From Streptomyces sp. NBC_01142 (GTDB lineage Bacteria; Actinomycetota; Actinomycetes; Streptomycetales; Streptomycetaceae): a DNA stretch of 64,000 bases. The translations under genes were made by a program, and so were the position numbers. Below the pieces are notes generated by a model. The model saw nothing but the letters and a program-made list of their open reading frames with translations. It made no database searches and was not told the origin of the DNA. Positions within the stretch are counted from its first letter, which is position 1. Every line of letters begins with the position of its first letter. Positions 52,208 to 61,545 of this stretch are shown piece after piece. The DNA is taken from contig NZ_JAPEOR010000003.1 of NCBI RefSeq assembly GCF_026341125.1, positions 1,116,001 to 1,180,000 on the forward strand. The letters are read 5' to 3'.

Positions 52208-52995
52208 GCTCCCTCTCCCTCGCGGTACGCGACTCGAACACAATGCTGCGCCGCAACCTCCTGCACGCACGGCGCTACCCGTCCCTCACCCTGAACCTGC
52301 TGCTCACCCCGATCATGCTGCTGTTGCTCTTCGTCTACATCTTCGGCGACGCGATGAGCTCGGGCATCGGCAGCGGCGGTCCCGACCGCTCCGCATACAT
52401 CGCCTACATCGTCCCGGGCCTCCTGCTGATGACCATCGGCAGCACCACGATCGGCACCGCAGTGTCCGTCTCCAACGACATGACCGAAGGCATCATCGCC
52501 CGCTTCCGCACCATGGCGATCCACCGCCCTTCCGTGCTCATCGGCCACGTCGTCGGCAGCGTGCTGCAGTCGATCACGAGCGTGGTCCTCGTGGGCGCCG
52601 TCGCCGTGGCCATCGGCTTCCGGTCCACGAACGCAACCGCCCTGGAGTGGCTGGCGGCCCTCGGACTGCTCGTGCTCTTCGCCCTGGCGCTCACTTGGAT
52701 CGCGGTCGGCATGGGCCTGTCCAGCCCGAACGCCGAGGCCGCCAGCAACAACGCGATGCCGCTGATCCTGCTGCCGCTCCTCTCCAGCGCCTTCACCCCG
52801 GTCGACTCCATGCCCGGCTGGTTCCAGCCGATCGCCGAGTACCAGCCGTTCACCCCGGCCATCGAAACCCTGCGGGGCCTGCTGCTCGGCAGCGAGATCG
52901 GCCACAACGGGTGGCTCGCCGTCCTCTGGTGCCTGGGCCTCGCGGTGCTCGGCTACTTCTGGTCGACCTCGAAGTTCAACCGCGACCCGAAGTAG
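52204..52995 (+). CDS. DrrB-type ABC-2 permease
   Basis: A 263-residue ABC-2 membrane protein with six predicted spans (for example LLLTPIMLLLLFVYIFGDAM and YIAYIVPGLLLMTIGSTTIG). The segment VSNDMTEGIIARFRTMAIHR is typical of DrrB-like permeases, and FTPVDSMPGWFQPIAEYQPF precedes the last spans. ATG overlaps the ATPase stop (ATGA). Substrate unknown. It is the last gene of the RHH-DUF4097-ABC operon. Confidence 0.92.
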   Translation: MSSLSLAVRDSNTMLRRNLLHARRYPSLTLNLLLTPIMLLLLFVYIFGDAMSSGIGSGGPDRSAYIAYIVPGLLLMTIGSTTIGTAVSVSNDMTEGIIARFRTMAIHRPSVLIGHVVGSVLQSITSVVLVGAVAVAIGFRSTNATALEWLAALGLLVLFALALTWIAVGMGLSSPNAEAASNNAMPLILLPLLSSAFTPVDSMPGWFQPIAEYQPFTPAIETLRGLLLGSEIGHNGWLAVLWCLGLAVLGYFWSTSKFNRDPK

Positions 52996-53250
52996 CCGCC
53001 GTGACAGGGCGGGCCACCTCCAGCAACTCGACCCGCCCCAGGGCGGCGTACTCCGACACCGCGTCGGCGTACGCCGCCCGGTCGCCGCATCGAACAGCGC
53101 CTTCGGGCCGTCCCCGGTCGTCCACGCCGGCGCATCCAGCCGCACGCCCAGCTCGTCGCGTACCTCGGCGAAGGGAACTCGACCGCCACAACGGCTCTCC
53201 GAAGGTCGACAACAACGACCCGCGAAGGCTCTGCCGCGCAATCACTCCAG
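52996..53250 (-). pseudogene. Unidentified frameshifted gene remnant
   Basis: Two minus-strand frames carry protein-like sequence: VPFAEVRDELGVRLDAPAWT in one and YADAVSEYAALGRVELLEVA in the other, separated by a frameshift. I do not recognise the family. The run is too short and broken to be a working gene. Confidence 0.35.
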
Positions 53251-53365
53251 GTCAATAGGCCCGTCGGCGCGACGATGGCTTACGGCTTACCCCACGATTG
53301 ATTTTGGGGTGGGTGATTGGAGCTCTTCGGATCTTCCAGAGGTGTGGTGGTAGGTGGTCTCGGTA

Positions 53366-53884
53366 TCAGCCGTGCAGTACGAACTGGGCCATGCGTAGGC
53401 CCGGTACGGGTTCGAAGTCGACGCCGCGGCTGAAGCCGAGCCTTTCGTACAGCTTCACGGCGGGCTGGTTGTCCGCTCCGGTGCTGACTCTCACCTCACT
53501 GCTGGCGGTCACCTCGGCCAGCAGGTGGTCCAGCAGGCAGGAGGCAAGGCCCCGGCGGAACCAGGCAGGGTCCACGCAGACCCGGTCGATGTGGGTGATG
53601 TGCTGGCCGCTGTCGGTCTGCCAGGCCACGAATGCGGCCACCGCTCCTTCGCCGGTCACCGCGCCCAGCCAGCGCAGGGGCCGGGACGTCATGCGTTGGA
53701 GCGATTCGGACAGGGCGGGGATGCCGTCGAAGTCGATGAGTTCGGCCTCGACGGCGTAGGCGCGCAGGCCCACCGCGTGCACGGTGGACGCGACCGTGGC
53801 ATCGCTCAGATCCAGCTCGCGGATCAGCATGCCGGGCGGCATCGGCACGCGGGAAGAGGAATGAGCCAGGTCATTGTCGGACAT
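53366..53884 (-). CDS. GNAT-family N-acetyltransferase
   Basis: A 172-residue acetyltransferase of the Gcn5-related fold. The acetyl-CoA pyrophosphate loop is VDPAWFRRGLASCLLDHLLA (R-R-G-L-A variant of Q/RxxGxA), followed by VRVSTGADNQPAVKLYERLG and FSRG, the typical final strand-helix-strand. Earlier strands include AAFVAWQTDSGQHITHIDRV. Substrate unknown. It is monocistronic. Confidence 0.9.
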   Translation of the reverse strand: MSDNDLAHSSSRVPMPPGMLIRELDLSDATVASTVHAVGLRAYAVEAELIDFDGIPALSESLQRMTSRPLRWLGAVTGEGAVAAFVAWQTDSGQHITHIDRVCVDPAWFRRGLASCLLDHLLAEVTASSEVRVSTGADNQPAVKLYERLGFSRGVDFEPVPGLRMAQFVLHG

Positions 53885-53999
53885 GCGCCGAGGCTATCGG
53901 CTGGGCCCGACGCTGATCTCGGTCGGGAGCGCGGGGGATACAGAGAGGGCCGCGCGAGTTGTCTGTTCGTGCAGATCAAACAAACAGGCCCGCGTGGCC

Positions 54000-54255
54000 A
54001 TGTCCCACCCAGCCTTCACCGGTCTGTCCCGCCAGCATCTGGGTGCGCTGGTCACGGAGCTCGCTCCGCGTCGGGAAGCCCGCTGCGAGTCCGGGCGCCA
54101 TGACCGGCGCGGCTGGGCCCGCCAACGGGAGGCCGGGGCAGCTCCGAAATACGGCCTGGTCTTCACCGACCGGCTCCTGGTGACTCTCGTACATCTGCGG
54201 ACCTGGCGCACTCATGAAGCTCTCGGGGTGATCTACGAGGTGGGCTCTTCCACGG
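54000..54255 (+). pseudogene. Relic: N-terminus of an IS5-type (DDE_4) transposase
   Basis: MSHPAFTGLSRQHLGALVTE, APKYGLVFTDRLLVTLVHLR and THEALGVIYEVGSST match the N-terminal HTH part of short-type IS5 transposases in Streptomyces (usual GPKYRLVFTDRLLVTLVHLRTxLTHEALGVLY). The catalytic domain is absent. Its right edge coincides with the truncated gene on the other strand. Confidence 0.72.
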
Positions 54256-54269
54256 GGGCAGCTCATGTC

Positions 54270-54608
54270 CGTAGCGCTGGTGGATCCGGAAAGCGAACTC
54301 CCGAGTGTCAGCTCGCCAGTGAGCATGCGGCGTGCGAGCGCTCGGGCGGCGGCTTCTTGGCCGGCATCGCTGGCGACCGGATAGAAGGTGAGGCCGAGTT
54401 CGTGGAGTGCTTCGGGAAGCAACTCGTGGACGTCGTAGTCCGCCTCGGCGCGTGTGCAGGCGGCGAGGACTCGAAGGCCGGGGGTGCCGAGTCCGGCGAC
54501 GAGCGCATCACAGGCGGCATTGACGACGTCGCTCGCACGGATTTCTGCCGCACTCCGGAGTGCGGCATGTTCCTGTAGAGCGATTGCTGCTGCTTCGGTC
54601 GACGTCAC
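54270..54608 (-). pseudogene. Truncated gene of unknown function (5' part only)
   Basis: The minus-strand frame from 54608 begins MTSTEAAAIALQEHAALRSA and continues with RASDVVNAACDALVAGLGTP and ELLPEALHELGLTFYPVASD, a compact helical domain with coding character. It loses sense near 54270, where transposase-relic sequence begins, so the 3' part has probably been removed by the insertion. Family unknown. Confidence 0.5.
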
Positions 54609-54672
54609 TCGCCAGTTCGATACTTCAGATCGGGGCCAACCGGCCTATTTATGAGGGAAGTTGGCTTTGCCG

Positions 54673-55401
54673 TCAGCCGGTGATGAAGTACAGGGATTCC
54701 ATGTGGCTCACGGCGTACTCGCTGTGCTGAACCCGCAGTGCGGACGTGTTCACGCGGGGGCTCGGCCACGGGTCCGCCTCTCCCAGCGCCAGGCCGGCGA
54801 ACGCTGCCCAGTCGTTCTCACCCGGCTCATCGTCCAGGTCGACATAGACCTCAAGGTCTTCGAACGTCTCGGCCGTGATCCCGAGCGCGCTGGCTACGGC
54901 GTGCGGGTCGCCGGTGACGACGAACGGCTCATCGCCGGGCCAGCCGCACGCGTGGAACATGGTGCCGTCCGGCAGCCACACCAGGTCCTCGGTGTGCTCG
55001 GCGCCGCAATGCACCGACACGCGGCCCACGATGCGGGCGTCGGGGAATCGATCCCGCAGCCTCGTTGCCTCGCCCAGCAGAGGCATACTGTCGCCGTTGT
55101 CGACGAACGCCGGATCGGAGATGGCAAGAACGTTCCCCCATGTGCCGACCTGGACGATGTCCAGATCGGCGCGCGTCATCAGGGGCTGTATGTCGGCCGC
55201 CGGCCTCGGCCCGAGGTGTTCAAGGACCGTGTCGATCTTGTCCAGGGACAGCGCGAACTCTGCCGCCCGATCCGGATCGTTGACCGGGAGCTGTTCGCGG
55301 ATGGTGGTGAACGGCGGCAGGAGCACGGTGAGGTTGTGGTGGACACCGCTACCGGTGGTCATGGGGTCGGCCGGGATCGTCCAGAACGTGTCGGCGGTCA
55401 T
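54673..55401 (-). CDS. DUF6333-like hypothetical protein
   Basis: A 242-residue protein starting MTADTFWTIPADPMTTGSGV. It contains ADLDIVQVGTWGNVLAISDP, LVWLPDGTMFHACGWPGDEP and TGDPHAVASALGI, a mixed alpha/beta protein without signal peptide. It resembles a Streptomyces-specific hypothetical family that I believe is DUF6333, but that name is from memory. ATG at 55401 fits the family N-terminus; the open frame upstream runs through non-coding sequence. Confidence 0.6.
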   Translation of the reverse strand: MTADTFWTIPADPMTTGSGVHHNLTVLLPPFTTIREQLPVNDPDRAAEFALSLDKIDTVLEHLGPRPAADIQPLMTRADLDIVQVGTWGNVLAISDPAFVDNGDSMPLLGEATRLRDRFPDARIVGRVSVHCGAEHTEDLVWLPDGTMFHACGWPGDEPFVVTGDPHAVASALGITAETFEDLEVYVDLDDEPGENDWAAFAGLALGEADPWPSPRVNTSALRVQHSEYAVSHMESLYFITG

Positions 55402-55499
55402 AGGGCTCCACGGTAGCCGGATGGGCACTGTCACGTTGGCTGAGCGGGTGGGATGATCTTCCGGGTTGATCACGCACACGCTGGAGGGGGATCTGTGGG

Positions 55500-55660
55500 G
55501 AACGTGTCGCCGTTGTACAAAGGGCACCGGTACCCGGTTGAGTGTCATCTCCCACTGCGTGAGGCTGTACTTCCGCTTCCCGCTGTCATTTCGTGAGGTC
55601 GAGGAGCTGATGGTCGAGCGCGGTGTCGTCGTCTCCCACGAGACGATCCGCCTCCGAGTT
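55500..55660 (+). pseudogene. Relic: N-terminus of an IS6-family transposase
   Basis: SPLYKGHRYPVE in one frame and, after a shift, VISHCVRLYFRFPLSFREVE plus ELMVERGVVVSHETIR in another are the start of IS6/IS26-type transposases. The DDE core is absent. Confidence 0.75.
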
Positions 55661-55905
55661 CTCGAAGCTCCCGCCCCTCAAGAGGGAATGCCCGCGCTGC
55701 GGCCGACTGGTGTTCGGTCACGAGTCGCTGAGCGGCGAGTGGACCGCGGAGGAGAGTCACCTTCACCCCCCCGCTCCTGAGCACGGCCTCTCGTAGCGGT
55801 ACGGGGGCATCGCCGGGATGCTGGGGCGAAGCTCTGGACCGCCGCCTGAGAGGTCGTTTTCTCTCTAGAGCCCTGGGCGTGGCCGTCCTCTCGTAGCCTG
55901 TCGAC

Positions 55906-56727
55906 GTGCCCCGCCATACACCGCCGCGCCCCATGGACGTTGAGCAGCTCTTTCCCGAGGTGGCGCCTCTTCGGAAAGAGACCGTGCGGCTTCACCCGCG
56001 TGCGGGTGAGCCGACGTGCCGAGACAGCTCGGTCGGAGGCCCGCTGCTGTGGCCGGCCGAGGAGGCCTGGCCGCTGTGCCCCGAGCACGAGAGGTCGCCA
56101 ATGGTGCCGGTCGTGCAGATCTACCGTACCAGCGTTCCTGGCATCGTCCCGTTTCCCGAAGGGTGCGATCTTCTCCAAGCTCTGTGGTGCCCACGGCAGC
56201 ACAGCGGTTACCGCTGGGTCGTTCCTCACGTCCAATGGCGGAAGGCGGGCTCGGTCGGGAAGGTACTGGAGACTCCGCCAAGCCCGGCTGAGCGGTGGGA
56301 GAACTACGTCCCGCGTCCTTGCGTAGTGCATCCAGAGCTGGTGACGGAGTATCCGTACTGGGACCTTGATGACGACATGTGGGACGAGTTGGAGTTCCGT
56401 TTCCTGCAGGTGGACGAGGAGACGGGCTGGGACTACCAAAGTCACCTCTCCACCGCGCCCGGCACAAAGCTGGTCGGATACCCGGGCTGGTGTCAGGACC
56501 CGGAGTGGCCGGACTGCACCGGATGCGGGAATCGCATGGAACACCTGCTGACAGTGGAGAGCACCGAATCGGATGCCTTGTCCCGGCACACCTGGACCCC
56601 GGTCGAGGACCGCAACCATGCGTACGAGGGCCCCGGCCTGGTTCTCGGTGACCTGGGCGGCGTGTACCTCTTCGAGTGCCTCACCTGCCCCGGACGCCCA
56701 TTCACACACCGCTACGACTGCCCGTAG
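55906..56727 (+). CDS. DUF1963/YwqG-like protein
   Basis: A 273-residue protein. [20 protein letters not shown] followed by [50 protein letters not shown] and the C-terminal [20 protein letters not shown] are characteristic of the DUF1963/YwqG family of unknown function. Two pairs of cysteines (CTGCG and CLTCPG) may bind zinc. GTG at 55906 is taken because it begins with MPRHTPPRP, usual in relatives; ATG at 55933 is an alternative. It is monocistronic. Confidence 0.82.
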   Translation: MPRHTPPRPMDVEQLFPEVAPLRKETVRLHPRAGEPTCRDSSVGGPLLWPAEEAWPLCPEHERSPMVPVVQIYRTSVPGIVPFPEGCDLLQALWCPRQHSGYRWVVPHVQWRKAGSVGKVLETPPSPAERWENYVPRPCVVHPELVTEYPYWDLDDDMWDELEFRFLQVDEETGWDYQSHLSTAPGTKLVGYPGWCQDPEWPDCTGCGNRMEHLLTVESTESDALSRHTWTPVEDRNHAYEGPGLVLGDLGGVYLFECLTCPGRPFTHRYDCP

Positions 56728-56869
56728 GGAACGGCAAGGCCAGTGCTGCCGTAAGTCGTGCCCACGATGGCACTGCCCAACGCGCAGATGTCTCCCCAAC
56801 CGTTGACGAAACGCTGTTCCTGATGGTGGACGGCCACTTCCACCATCGAGGCCAGGGCAGATGGCGATC

Positions 56870-57075
56870 CGCCGGCCCTCCTCCGTCAGCTCCAAGTGCC
56901 GGTCGTCGGCGACGTGCAGCAGACCGTCGCGCTCCATGCGGGCGACGGTCTGGCTGACCGTGGGGCCGCTCTGGTCCAGGCGCTCGGCGATGCGGGCGCG
57001 CATGGGGACCACGCCTTCCTCCTCGAGCTCCAGGATCGTGGGGAGATACATCTCCGTGGTGTCGATGAGTTGACC
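56870..57075 (-). pseudogene. Relic: N-terminus of a DtxR/IdeR-type metal regulator
   Basis: [40 protein letters not shown] and [20 protein letters not shown] correspond closely to the winged helix of the iron-dependent DtxR/IdeR repressors. The sequence ends after GRRIA; dimerisation and metal sites are missing, so it should be inactive. Confidence 0.8.
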
Positions 57076-57260
57076 GCGAACGAACTGGCTCGCCGCTGGT
57101 CGGCGCACCACAACCCTGACCGGGACTACGTTGGCGAGCACCGCCGGCTGGAGGAGGCGGTGCTGGCCCGCGACGCCGACACCGTGGCCGAGGTACTGCC
57201 CCAGCACCTCACCCAGACCGCGGCCGGACTGACCGGCTGCACCCCCCCACGAAGCCGCGC
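57076..57260 (+). pseudogene. Relic: FCD domain end of a GntR-family regulator
   Basis: [20 protein letters not shown] followed by [20 protein letters not shown] is the last part of an FCD ligand-binding domain of GntR regulators. HTH and metal-binding histidines are absent. It abuts the DtxR relic, so two regulators were broken at one junction. Confidence 0.65.
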
Positions 57261-57426
57261 AGGAACCTGACGCGCCTCTCCGACCTGGCCGAACGACTGC
57301 ACCTGATCACCGACACCGGAGCTGTGGACGTCGCCGATGCACGTGGGCTTCCGCCCGCCCAAGCCACTGCGCGACAAGTGCGGGGCCAGCGCAGCCTCGC
57401 AGCCACGGCAGCAGATCACCCAAGGT

Positions 57427-57767
57427 CACCCAAGTAGACGATGAACCGTACTGGGCGCTTCCTGCGGATCATCTGGCCACTGGAGGACAGTGCAGCGGCA
57501 CACAAGGAGTCCGAGAACAGGGCAGACGTTTAATCGCTGGTGTGCGGTCCGGTTGCCCGCATAGGTTGGCATCGCGACCGCGCCCCCGATGCGCCCGGCT
57601 GCGGCTACTTCCTTCTGACAACCAAGTGACGCCGCTGCCCCCTTTGATCTCGGGAGGCGCGGCCGCCTTCGCCCCGTCACACCTTTTGGCCGGGGCGTCC
57701 GTTCCTCTGGATCCGGGGGGATTCACTGCCTCGCTACACCCAGCGCGTCTCCAAGATCTGGTCTGAG
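57427..57767. other. Upstream region of the TROVE gene
   Basis: About 340 bp without a gene. Relatives of the next gene often lie beside a Y RNA; GC-rich inverted segments occur here (for example GCGGTC near 57544 and GACCGC near 57576) but I cannot establish a Y-RNA fold. Confidence 0.4.
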
Positions 57768-59369
57768 ATGCTCGTGGCCCCGCACGTCTCGGCGGCCGCC
57801 CGTACCCCGCCCGAGCCGGGGCTGCACCACCGGCCCACAGTGCAGGCCTTCCGCACCCACGAAGGCGGCCCGGCCTTCGTTCGGGAGCCCCGGGAGGAGG
57901 CCTTCCTGCTGGCCGTCGGCAACTTCGTGTCCCAGCAGACCTTCTACGAGAGCGGCCAGGAGCGCGACGACCGGTACGCCCGTCTCATGGGTGAACTCGC
58001 TGTCGAGGACCCCGTATGGACGGCTGGCCTGCTGCGCTGGCTTCGTAGCGAGGGCAACATGCGCACCGCGTCCTTGATGGGCGCCGCCGCGTACGTTCGG
58101 GCCCGGCTCGAGGCCGGGTCGTCCAAGGGCCCGTCCAACCGGTCCGTGATCGACTCGGTGCTCCAGCGCGCCGACGAGCCTGGCAAGCTGCTCGCCCACT
58201 GGACCTCGGTGTACGGGCGGAACGTGCCGCAGCCCGTGAAGCGGGGCATCGCCGACGCCGTACGCCGGCTGTACTCCTCCCGGTCTCTGCTGAAATACGA
58301 CACCGCATCCAACGGCTTCCGCTTCGGTGACGTGCTCAACCTGGTGCACGCTTCCCCCGACCCGGACAAGCCCTGGCAGGGCGCGCTCTTCCGGCATGCC
58401 CTGGACCGCCGCCACCACCCAGAGCAGGCGGTTCCGCCAGCGTCTGACCGCCTGCTGACCGCGCAGTGGGCTCTGATGGAGCTGCCTGCGGACGAGCGGC
58501 GGGCCGTGGTGACAGGGCCGGGCGGCGCCGAGCGGCTGGCCGCGGCGGGCATGACCTGGGAGGCCCTGGCGGGCTGGATCCACGGACCGATGGATGCCGC
58601 CGTCTGGGAGGCCGTGATCCCCTCTATGGCACCGATGGCGCTCCTGCGGAACCTGCGGAACTTCGATGAGGCGGGGGTCTCGGACGAGGTGGCGGCCCGG
58701 GTCGCCGCACGAATCTCCGACACCGCCGAGGTCGCCCGGTCCCGGCAGTTCCCCTTCCGCTACCTGGCCGCCCAGCGACACGCGCCGTCGCCGCGCTGGG
58801 CAGCCCCGCTGGAGCGGGCACTGGGCCACTCCCTGGCCAACGTACCGACCCTTCCCGGCCGGACGCTGATTCTGGTGGACCGGTCCGACTCCATGTTCTG
58901 GGACACCGTCTCCGAGCGGTCCAAGCTGACCCGGGCGGACGCGGCGGCCGTGTTCGGTGCCGCGTTGGCGATGCGCGCCCAGCAGGCGGATCTGGTGGAG
59001 TTCGGCTGGTCCAGCGCAGAGGTACCGTTCGGGGTGGGGGAACCAGTGCTTGAGGTGCTGAAACGGTTCCACAGTCTCGGGGGCACCCACACCACAAAGG
59101 CGGTGCGGGCCCACTATCGGGAGCACGACCGAGTCCTGATCGTCACAGACGAGCAGGCCGCGTACCACGACCCAGGCGGGCCGGCCGAACCGGTACCGGC
59201 CGGGATCCCGGTCTACACCTGGAACCTGGCGGGGTACCAGCCCGCCCACGGCCCCGCGGGCCCCCACCGGCACACCTTCGGCGGCCTCACGGACGCCGCG
59301 TTCAGGATGGTTGGTCTCATCGAGGCCGGCCGCCACGCCGCTTGGCCGTGGACTGCCAACCCGGCGTAG
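57768..59369 (+). CDS. TROVE-domain protein (Ro60/Rsr-like RNA-binding protein)
   Basis: A 533-residue Ro60 homologue. The HEAT-repeat ring spans about residues 30-345 (FVSQQTFYESGQERDDRYAR, DPVWTAGLLRWLRSEGNMRT). The C-terminal von Willebrand A domain has an intact MIDAS: LILVDRSDSMF (DxSxS), SLGGTHTTKAV and VLIVTDEQAAY. Ro proteins bind Y RNAs and misfolded RNAs and work with nucleases in RNA quality control. ATG at 57768 is the first; homologous sequence extends upstream in frame (LPRYTQRVSKIWSE) from a CTG at 57726, which may be the true start. Confidence 0.9.
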   Translation: MLVAPHVSAAARTPPEPGLHHRPTVQAFRTHEGGPAFVREPREEAFLLAVGNFVSQQTFYESGQERDDRYARLMGELAVEDPVWTAGLLRWLRSEGNMRTASLMGAAAYVRARLEAGSSKGPSNRSVIDSVLQRADEPGKLLAHWTSVYGRNVPQPVKRGIADAVRRLYSSRSLLKYDTASNGFRFGDVLNLVHASPDPDKPWQGALFRHALDRRHHPEQAVPPASDRLLTAQWALMELPADERRAVVTGPGGAERLAAAGMTWEALAGWIHGPMDAAVWEAVIPSMAPMALLRNLRNFDEAGVSDEVAARVAARISDTAEVARSRQFPFRYLAAQRHAPSPRWAAPLERALGHSLANVPTLPGRTLILVDRSDSMFWDTVSERSKLTRADAAAVFGAALAMRAQQADLVEFGWSSAEVPFGVGEPVLEVLKRFHSLGGTHTTKAVRAHYREHDRVLIVTDEQAAYHDPGGPAEPVPAGIPVYTWNLAGYQPAHGPAGPHRHTFGGLTDAAFRMVGLIEAGRHAAWPWTANPA

Positions 59370-59379
59370 CGAGCTCCGG

Positions 59380-59540
59380 GGGACCGTTGCGGGTGCTCAG
59401 GCGGACTCGCATCGCGCGCTCGCAGCAGGTCCGGCAGATCGGACCGTCCGACCACTCGGCGGACTTTGAGGCCCGACGGCCGCAGCGGGCACAATTGCGG
59501 ATCATCCACCGCCCGTACTCCTCCGACGTCACCGCTCACC
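59380..59540 (-). pseudogene. Relic: zinc-ribbon segment
   Basis: MIRNCARCGRRASKSAEWSD and GPICRTCCERAMRVRL give a CxxC...CxxC zinc ribbon like that at the start of some actinobacterial integrase-associated or HTH proteins. After VRL the sequence degenerates. Too short and without context to be assigned. Confidence 0.5.
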
Positions 59541-59679
59541 CCTCGGGCGTCAGCCGGGACCCGCTTGGGACGGCGGGCAGTCACGGCGATCGGCGCTTCC
59601 TCTCCGGCAGCGCGGCGGGCCGGGAGGTTCTGGGCCGAGGTGGCGATCAGGTCGGCCTGGCTGCAGATGTTGGCCCCTT

Positions 59680-60080
59680 CGCATGTACAGGCCTTCCAGT
59701 AGCACGGTCAGATAGCGGCGGGCGGTCTCGATGCGGTCGGCGGGGATGCTGGGGATGTTCGCGGCGTAGGCGATTCCGCACATGAGCGGGACCAGGTCGC
59801 CGGAGGTCAGGTCGGGGCGCACAACCCCGGCGTTGCGGGCCCGCTCGGGCAGCTGTCCGCCGACCGACCGCAGGGTCTGCTTCAGTTCCATGGTGCGGGG
59901 CAGGGCGTCCGTGGGCGCGGCGGTGACCGTGGACAGGGAAGCGTCGATGACCTGCGCTTCGATGGTGCGGGTCGGGAAGCCGGCGAGGGCGCGCCCGGGG
60001 TTGTCATCGGCCAGCGCCTGATCGCCGCGGTCGGCGAGTGCCTCCAGACAAGGGGTGGCGACCGGCGCTTCTGAGTACGC
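59680..60080 (-). pseudogene. Relic: C-terminal part of a TetR-family regulator
   Basis: LADDNPGRALAGFPTRTIEA, LPERARNAGVVRPDLTSGDL, VPLMCGIAYAANI and DRIETARRYLTVLLEGLYM are the ligand-binding C-terminal domain of a TetR regulator. The N-terminal HTH is not found; upstream sequence is low complexity. Probably inactive. Confidence 0.7.
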
Positions 60081-60152
60081 GTACTCAGGGCTTTGCGGCT
60101 GTCGGCGGCGAGACTTGGGGGCAGACCGCATGACTGGAGACAGGAGACAACA

Positions 60153-60488
60153 GTGCCCATGTCCCGCAGGATGAGCCGACCCGCCGCCTTTCGGCCCGGC
60201 AGGTTCTGGACCGTCGCTCTCGCCGGCGCGGCCGCAGTTGTGGCACTCACCGGCTGTTCCTCCTTCGAGTACCAGGAGGACATCTGCAGCAGCGGTGAGT
60301 ACCCCGTCCTGACAGTCGGCGGCACTGGTGGGGCCTGTGTCTCGGACGGTGAAAAGCCCCCGGCGGGATTCACGCGATACCCGGAGGGCAAGGTGCCACA
60401 GCAAGTCGACGACGAGTGGGACGTGTATTGGCGTACCCACACGCTCGACAAGGACGGCAACGTCATCGACGCGCCGGACGCGGGCTGA
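60153..60488 (+). CDS. Lipoprotein, SCO0607-like
   Basis: A 111-residue secreted lipoprotein. After an Arg-rich start, FWTVALAGAAAVVALTGC ends in the lipobox LTGC (Cys35). The mature part has FEYQEDICSSGEYPVLTVGG, TGGACVSDGEKPPAGFTRYP and ends DKDGNVIDAPDAG. This matches small Streptomyces lipoproteins named after SCO0607 (from memory); function unknown. GTG at 60153 has AGGAG 6 bp upstream; ATG at 60159 is an alternative. Confidence 0.78.
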   Translation: MPMSRRMSRPAAFRPGRFWTVALAGAAAVVALTGCSSFEYQEDICSSGEYPVLTVGGTGGACVSDGEKPPAGFTRYPEGKVPQQVDDEWDVYWRTHTLDKDGNVIDAPDAG

Positions 60489-60547
60489 CCGGACGGCCCG
60501 CGCTCTGGACGGGCGGAACCCCGAAGTAGGCACACCATCAGCGTGGG

Positions 60548-60566
60548 GCCGCCGTACAACGGCGGC
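60548..60566 (+). terminator. Hairpin after the lipoprotein gene
   Basis: GCCGCCGT, ACA, ACGGCGGC: an 8-bp perfect stem with a 3-nt loop, 60 bp after the stop codon. No T-run. Confidence 0.55.
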
Positions 60567-60747
60567 TCACATCATGCCGACGGTCACCGCTCAAAGTTGA
60601 ATGGCAATCGCTCAAGGTTCGATGTCACGGGACATCTGCGGACCACGGTCGCCGTGGCTCAGCAGGCCAGGATGTCGCGCAGCTCGTGATCGGCGACCTG
60701 GGTCTTCGAAACGAACGGTGTAACTCCTGATCACGGAAGATGCGCCG

Positions 60748-60927
60748 ATGACCAGTAGCAAGACCTCCACCCCCGCCCCCAAGTCCGCCTCACAGTACGG
60801 CGGTCAGCGTTCTCACAGCGACTCGCAGGGACCCACTGAAGACCAGTTGCACGAAGATGCGAAGAAGAACATCGAAGGCCACTCGTCGATGAACGAGCAA
60901 CTGCTGAGTAACGCCCTCGTCCGCTGA
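60748..60927 (+). CDS. Hypothetical 59-residue hydrophilic protein
   Basis: ATG at 60748 follows GGAAG with 8-nt spacing and runs 59 codons to TGA at 60925-60927. The product is Ser/Gln/Glu-rich with no hydrophobic segment (MTSSKTSTPAPKSASQYGGQ ... EDQLHEDAKKNIEGHSSM), likely disordered then helical. It differs in codon pattern from spurious GC-rich frames (many AAG, GAA and CAG codons). No family known to me. Confidence 0.55.
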   Translation: MTSSKTSTPAPKSASQYGGQRSHSDSQGPTEDQLHEDAKKNIEGHSSMNEQLLSNALVR

Positions 60928-60939
60928 GGAGCAGACCTC

Positions 60940-61263
60940 GCCCGCCATGCCTCCGCGTTGCGACCGGCCGTGTCCGTGGCCGTGCCCGACCCGGGCGGTT
61001 TGCGTATGGAGCAGGTCTGCCTGCCCCGCGACGCCTTCTTCGCCCGCACCGAAGATGTCCCGCTCGACGCGGCTGCGGGGCGGGTGGCCGCGGAAATGCT
61101 CACGCCCTACCCGCCCGGGATTCCCGCCGCGCTGCCGGGGGAGCGACTCACCGGCCCAGTCCTGGAGTATCTGCGCAACCGGGGTCACGCCAGCATGAAC
61201 ATACCCGACGCCGCAGACCCCCAACTGCGCACTGTGCGCGTCGTATCCGACACCGATGTCTGA
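60940..61263 (+). pseudogene. Relic: C-terminus of an Orn/Lys/Arg decarboxylase
   Basis: RVAAEMLTPYPPGIPAALPG, ERLTGPVLEYLRNRGHASMN and IPDAADPQLRTVRVV are the C-terminal domain of PLP-dependent Orn/Lys/Arg decarboxylases. The PLP-binding large domain is absent. Confidence 0.75.
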
Positions 61264-61545
61264 CGCGCCGCACGCGATGCTGCCTGAGAAAGCCACTTGC
61301 GCCGCACGCGGAATTGGTCGAGTCGCAGCGACGTGCTGGTGAAAGCGGGCGCGGTGAGGGTGACCGGCAGCAACCCTGGTGAACGGATCCCGGCTTCGGC
61401 AGCGGCTGTCCGACGTCGACCTCGCCGGGCATGCTCTGTTCGCGGGCGCGCGACGATGCCGTGCATGCGATTCACACCGGGGGATGCGCCGCATCCACCA
61501 CGCTGTGCCCTGAGAGTTCATGCGTCCCGGTCGGGGCCCGAGGTG

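Noticed and set aside
57540..57600. Y RNA upstream of the TROVE gene
   Set aside because: Complementary GCGGTC/GACCGC segments exist, but neither the conserved Ro-binding helix nor a tRNA-like module could be recognised, so it is left as a search target only.
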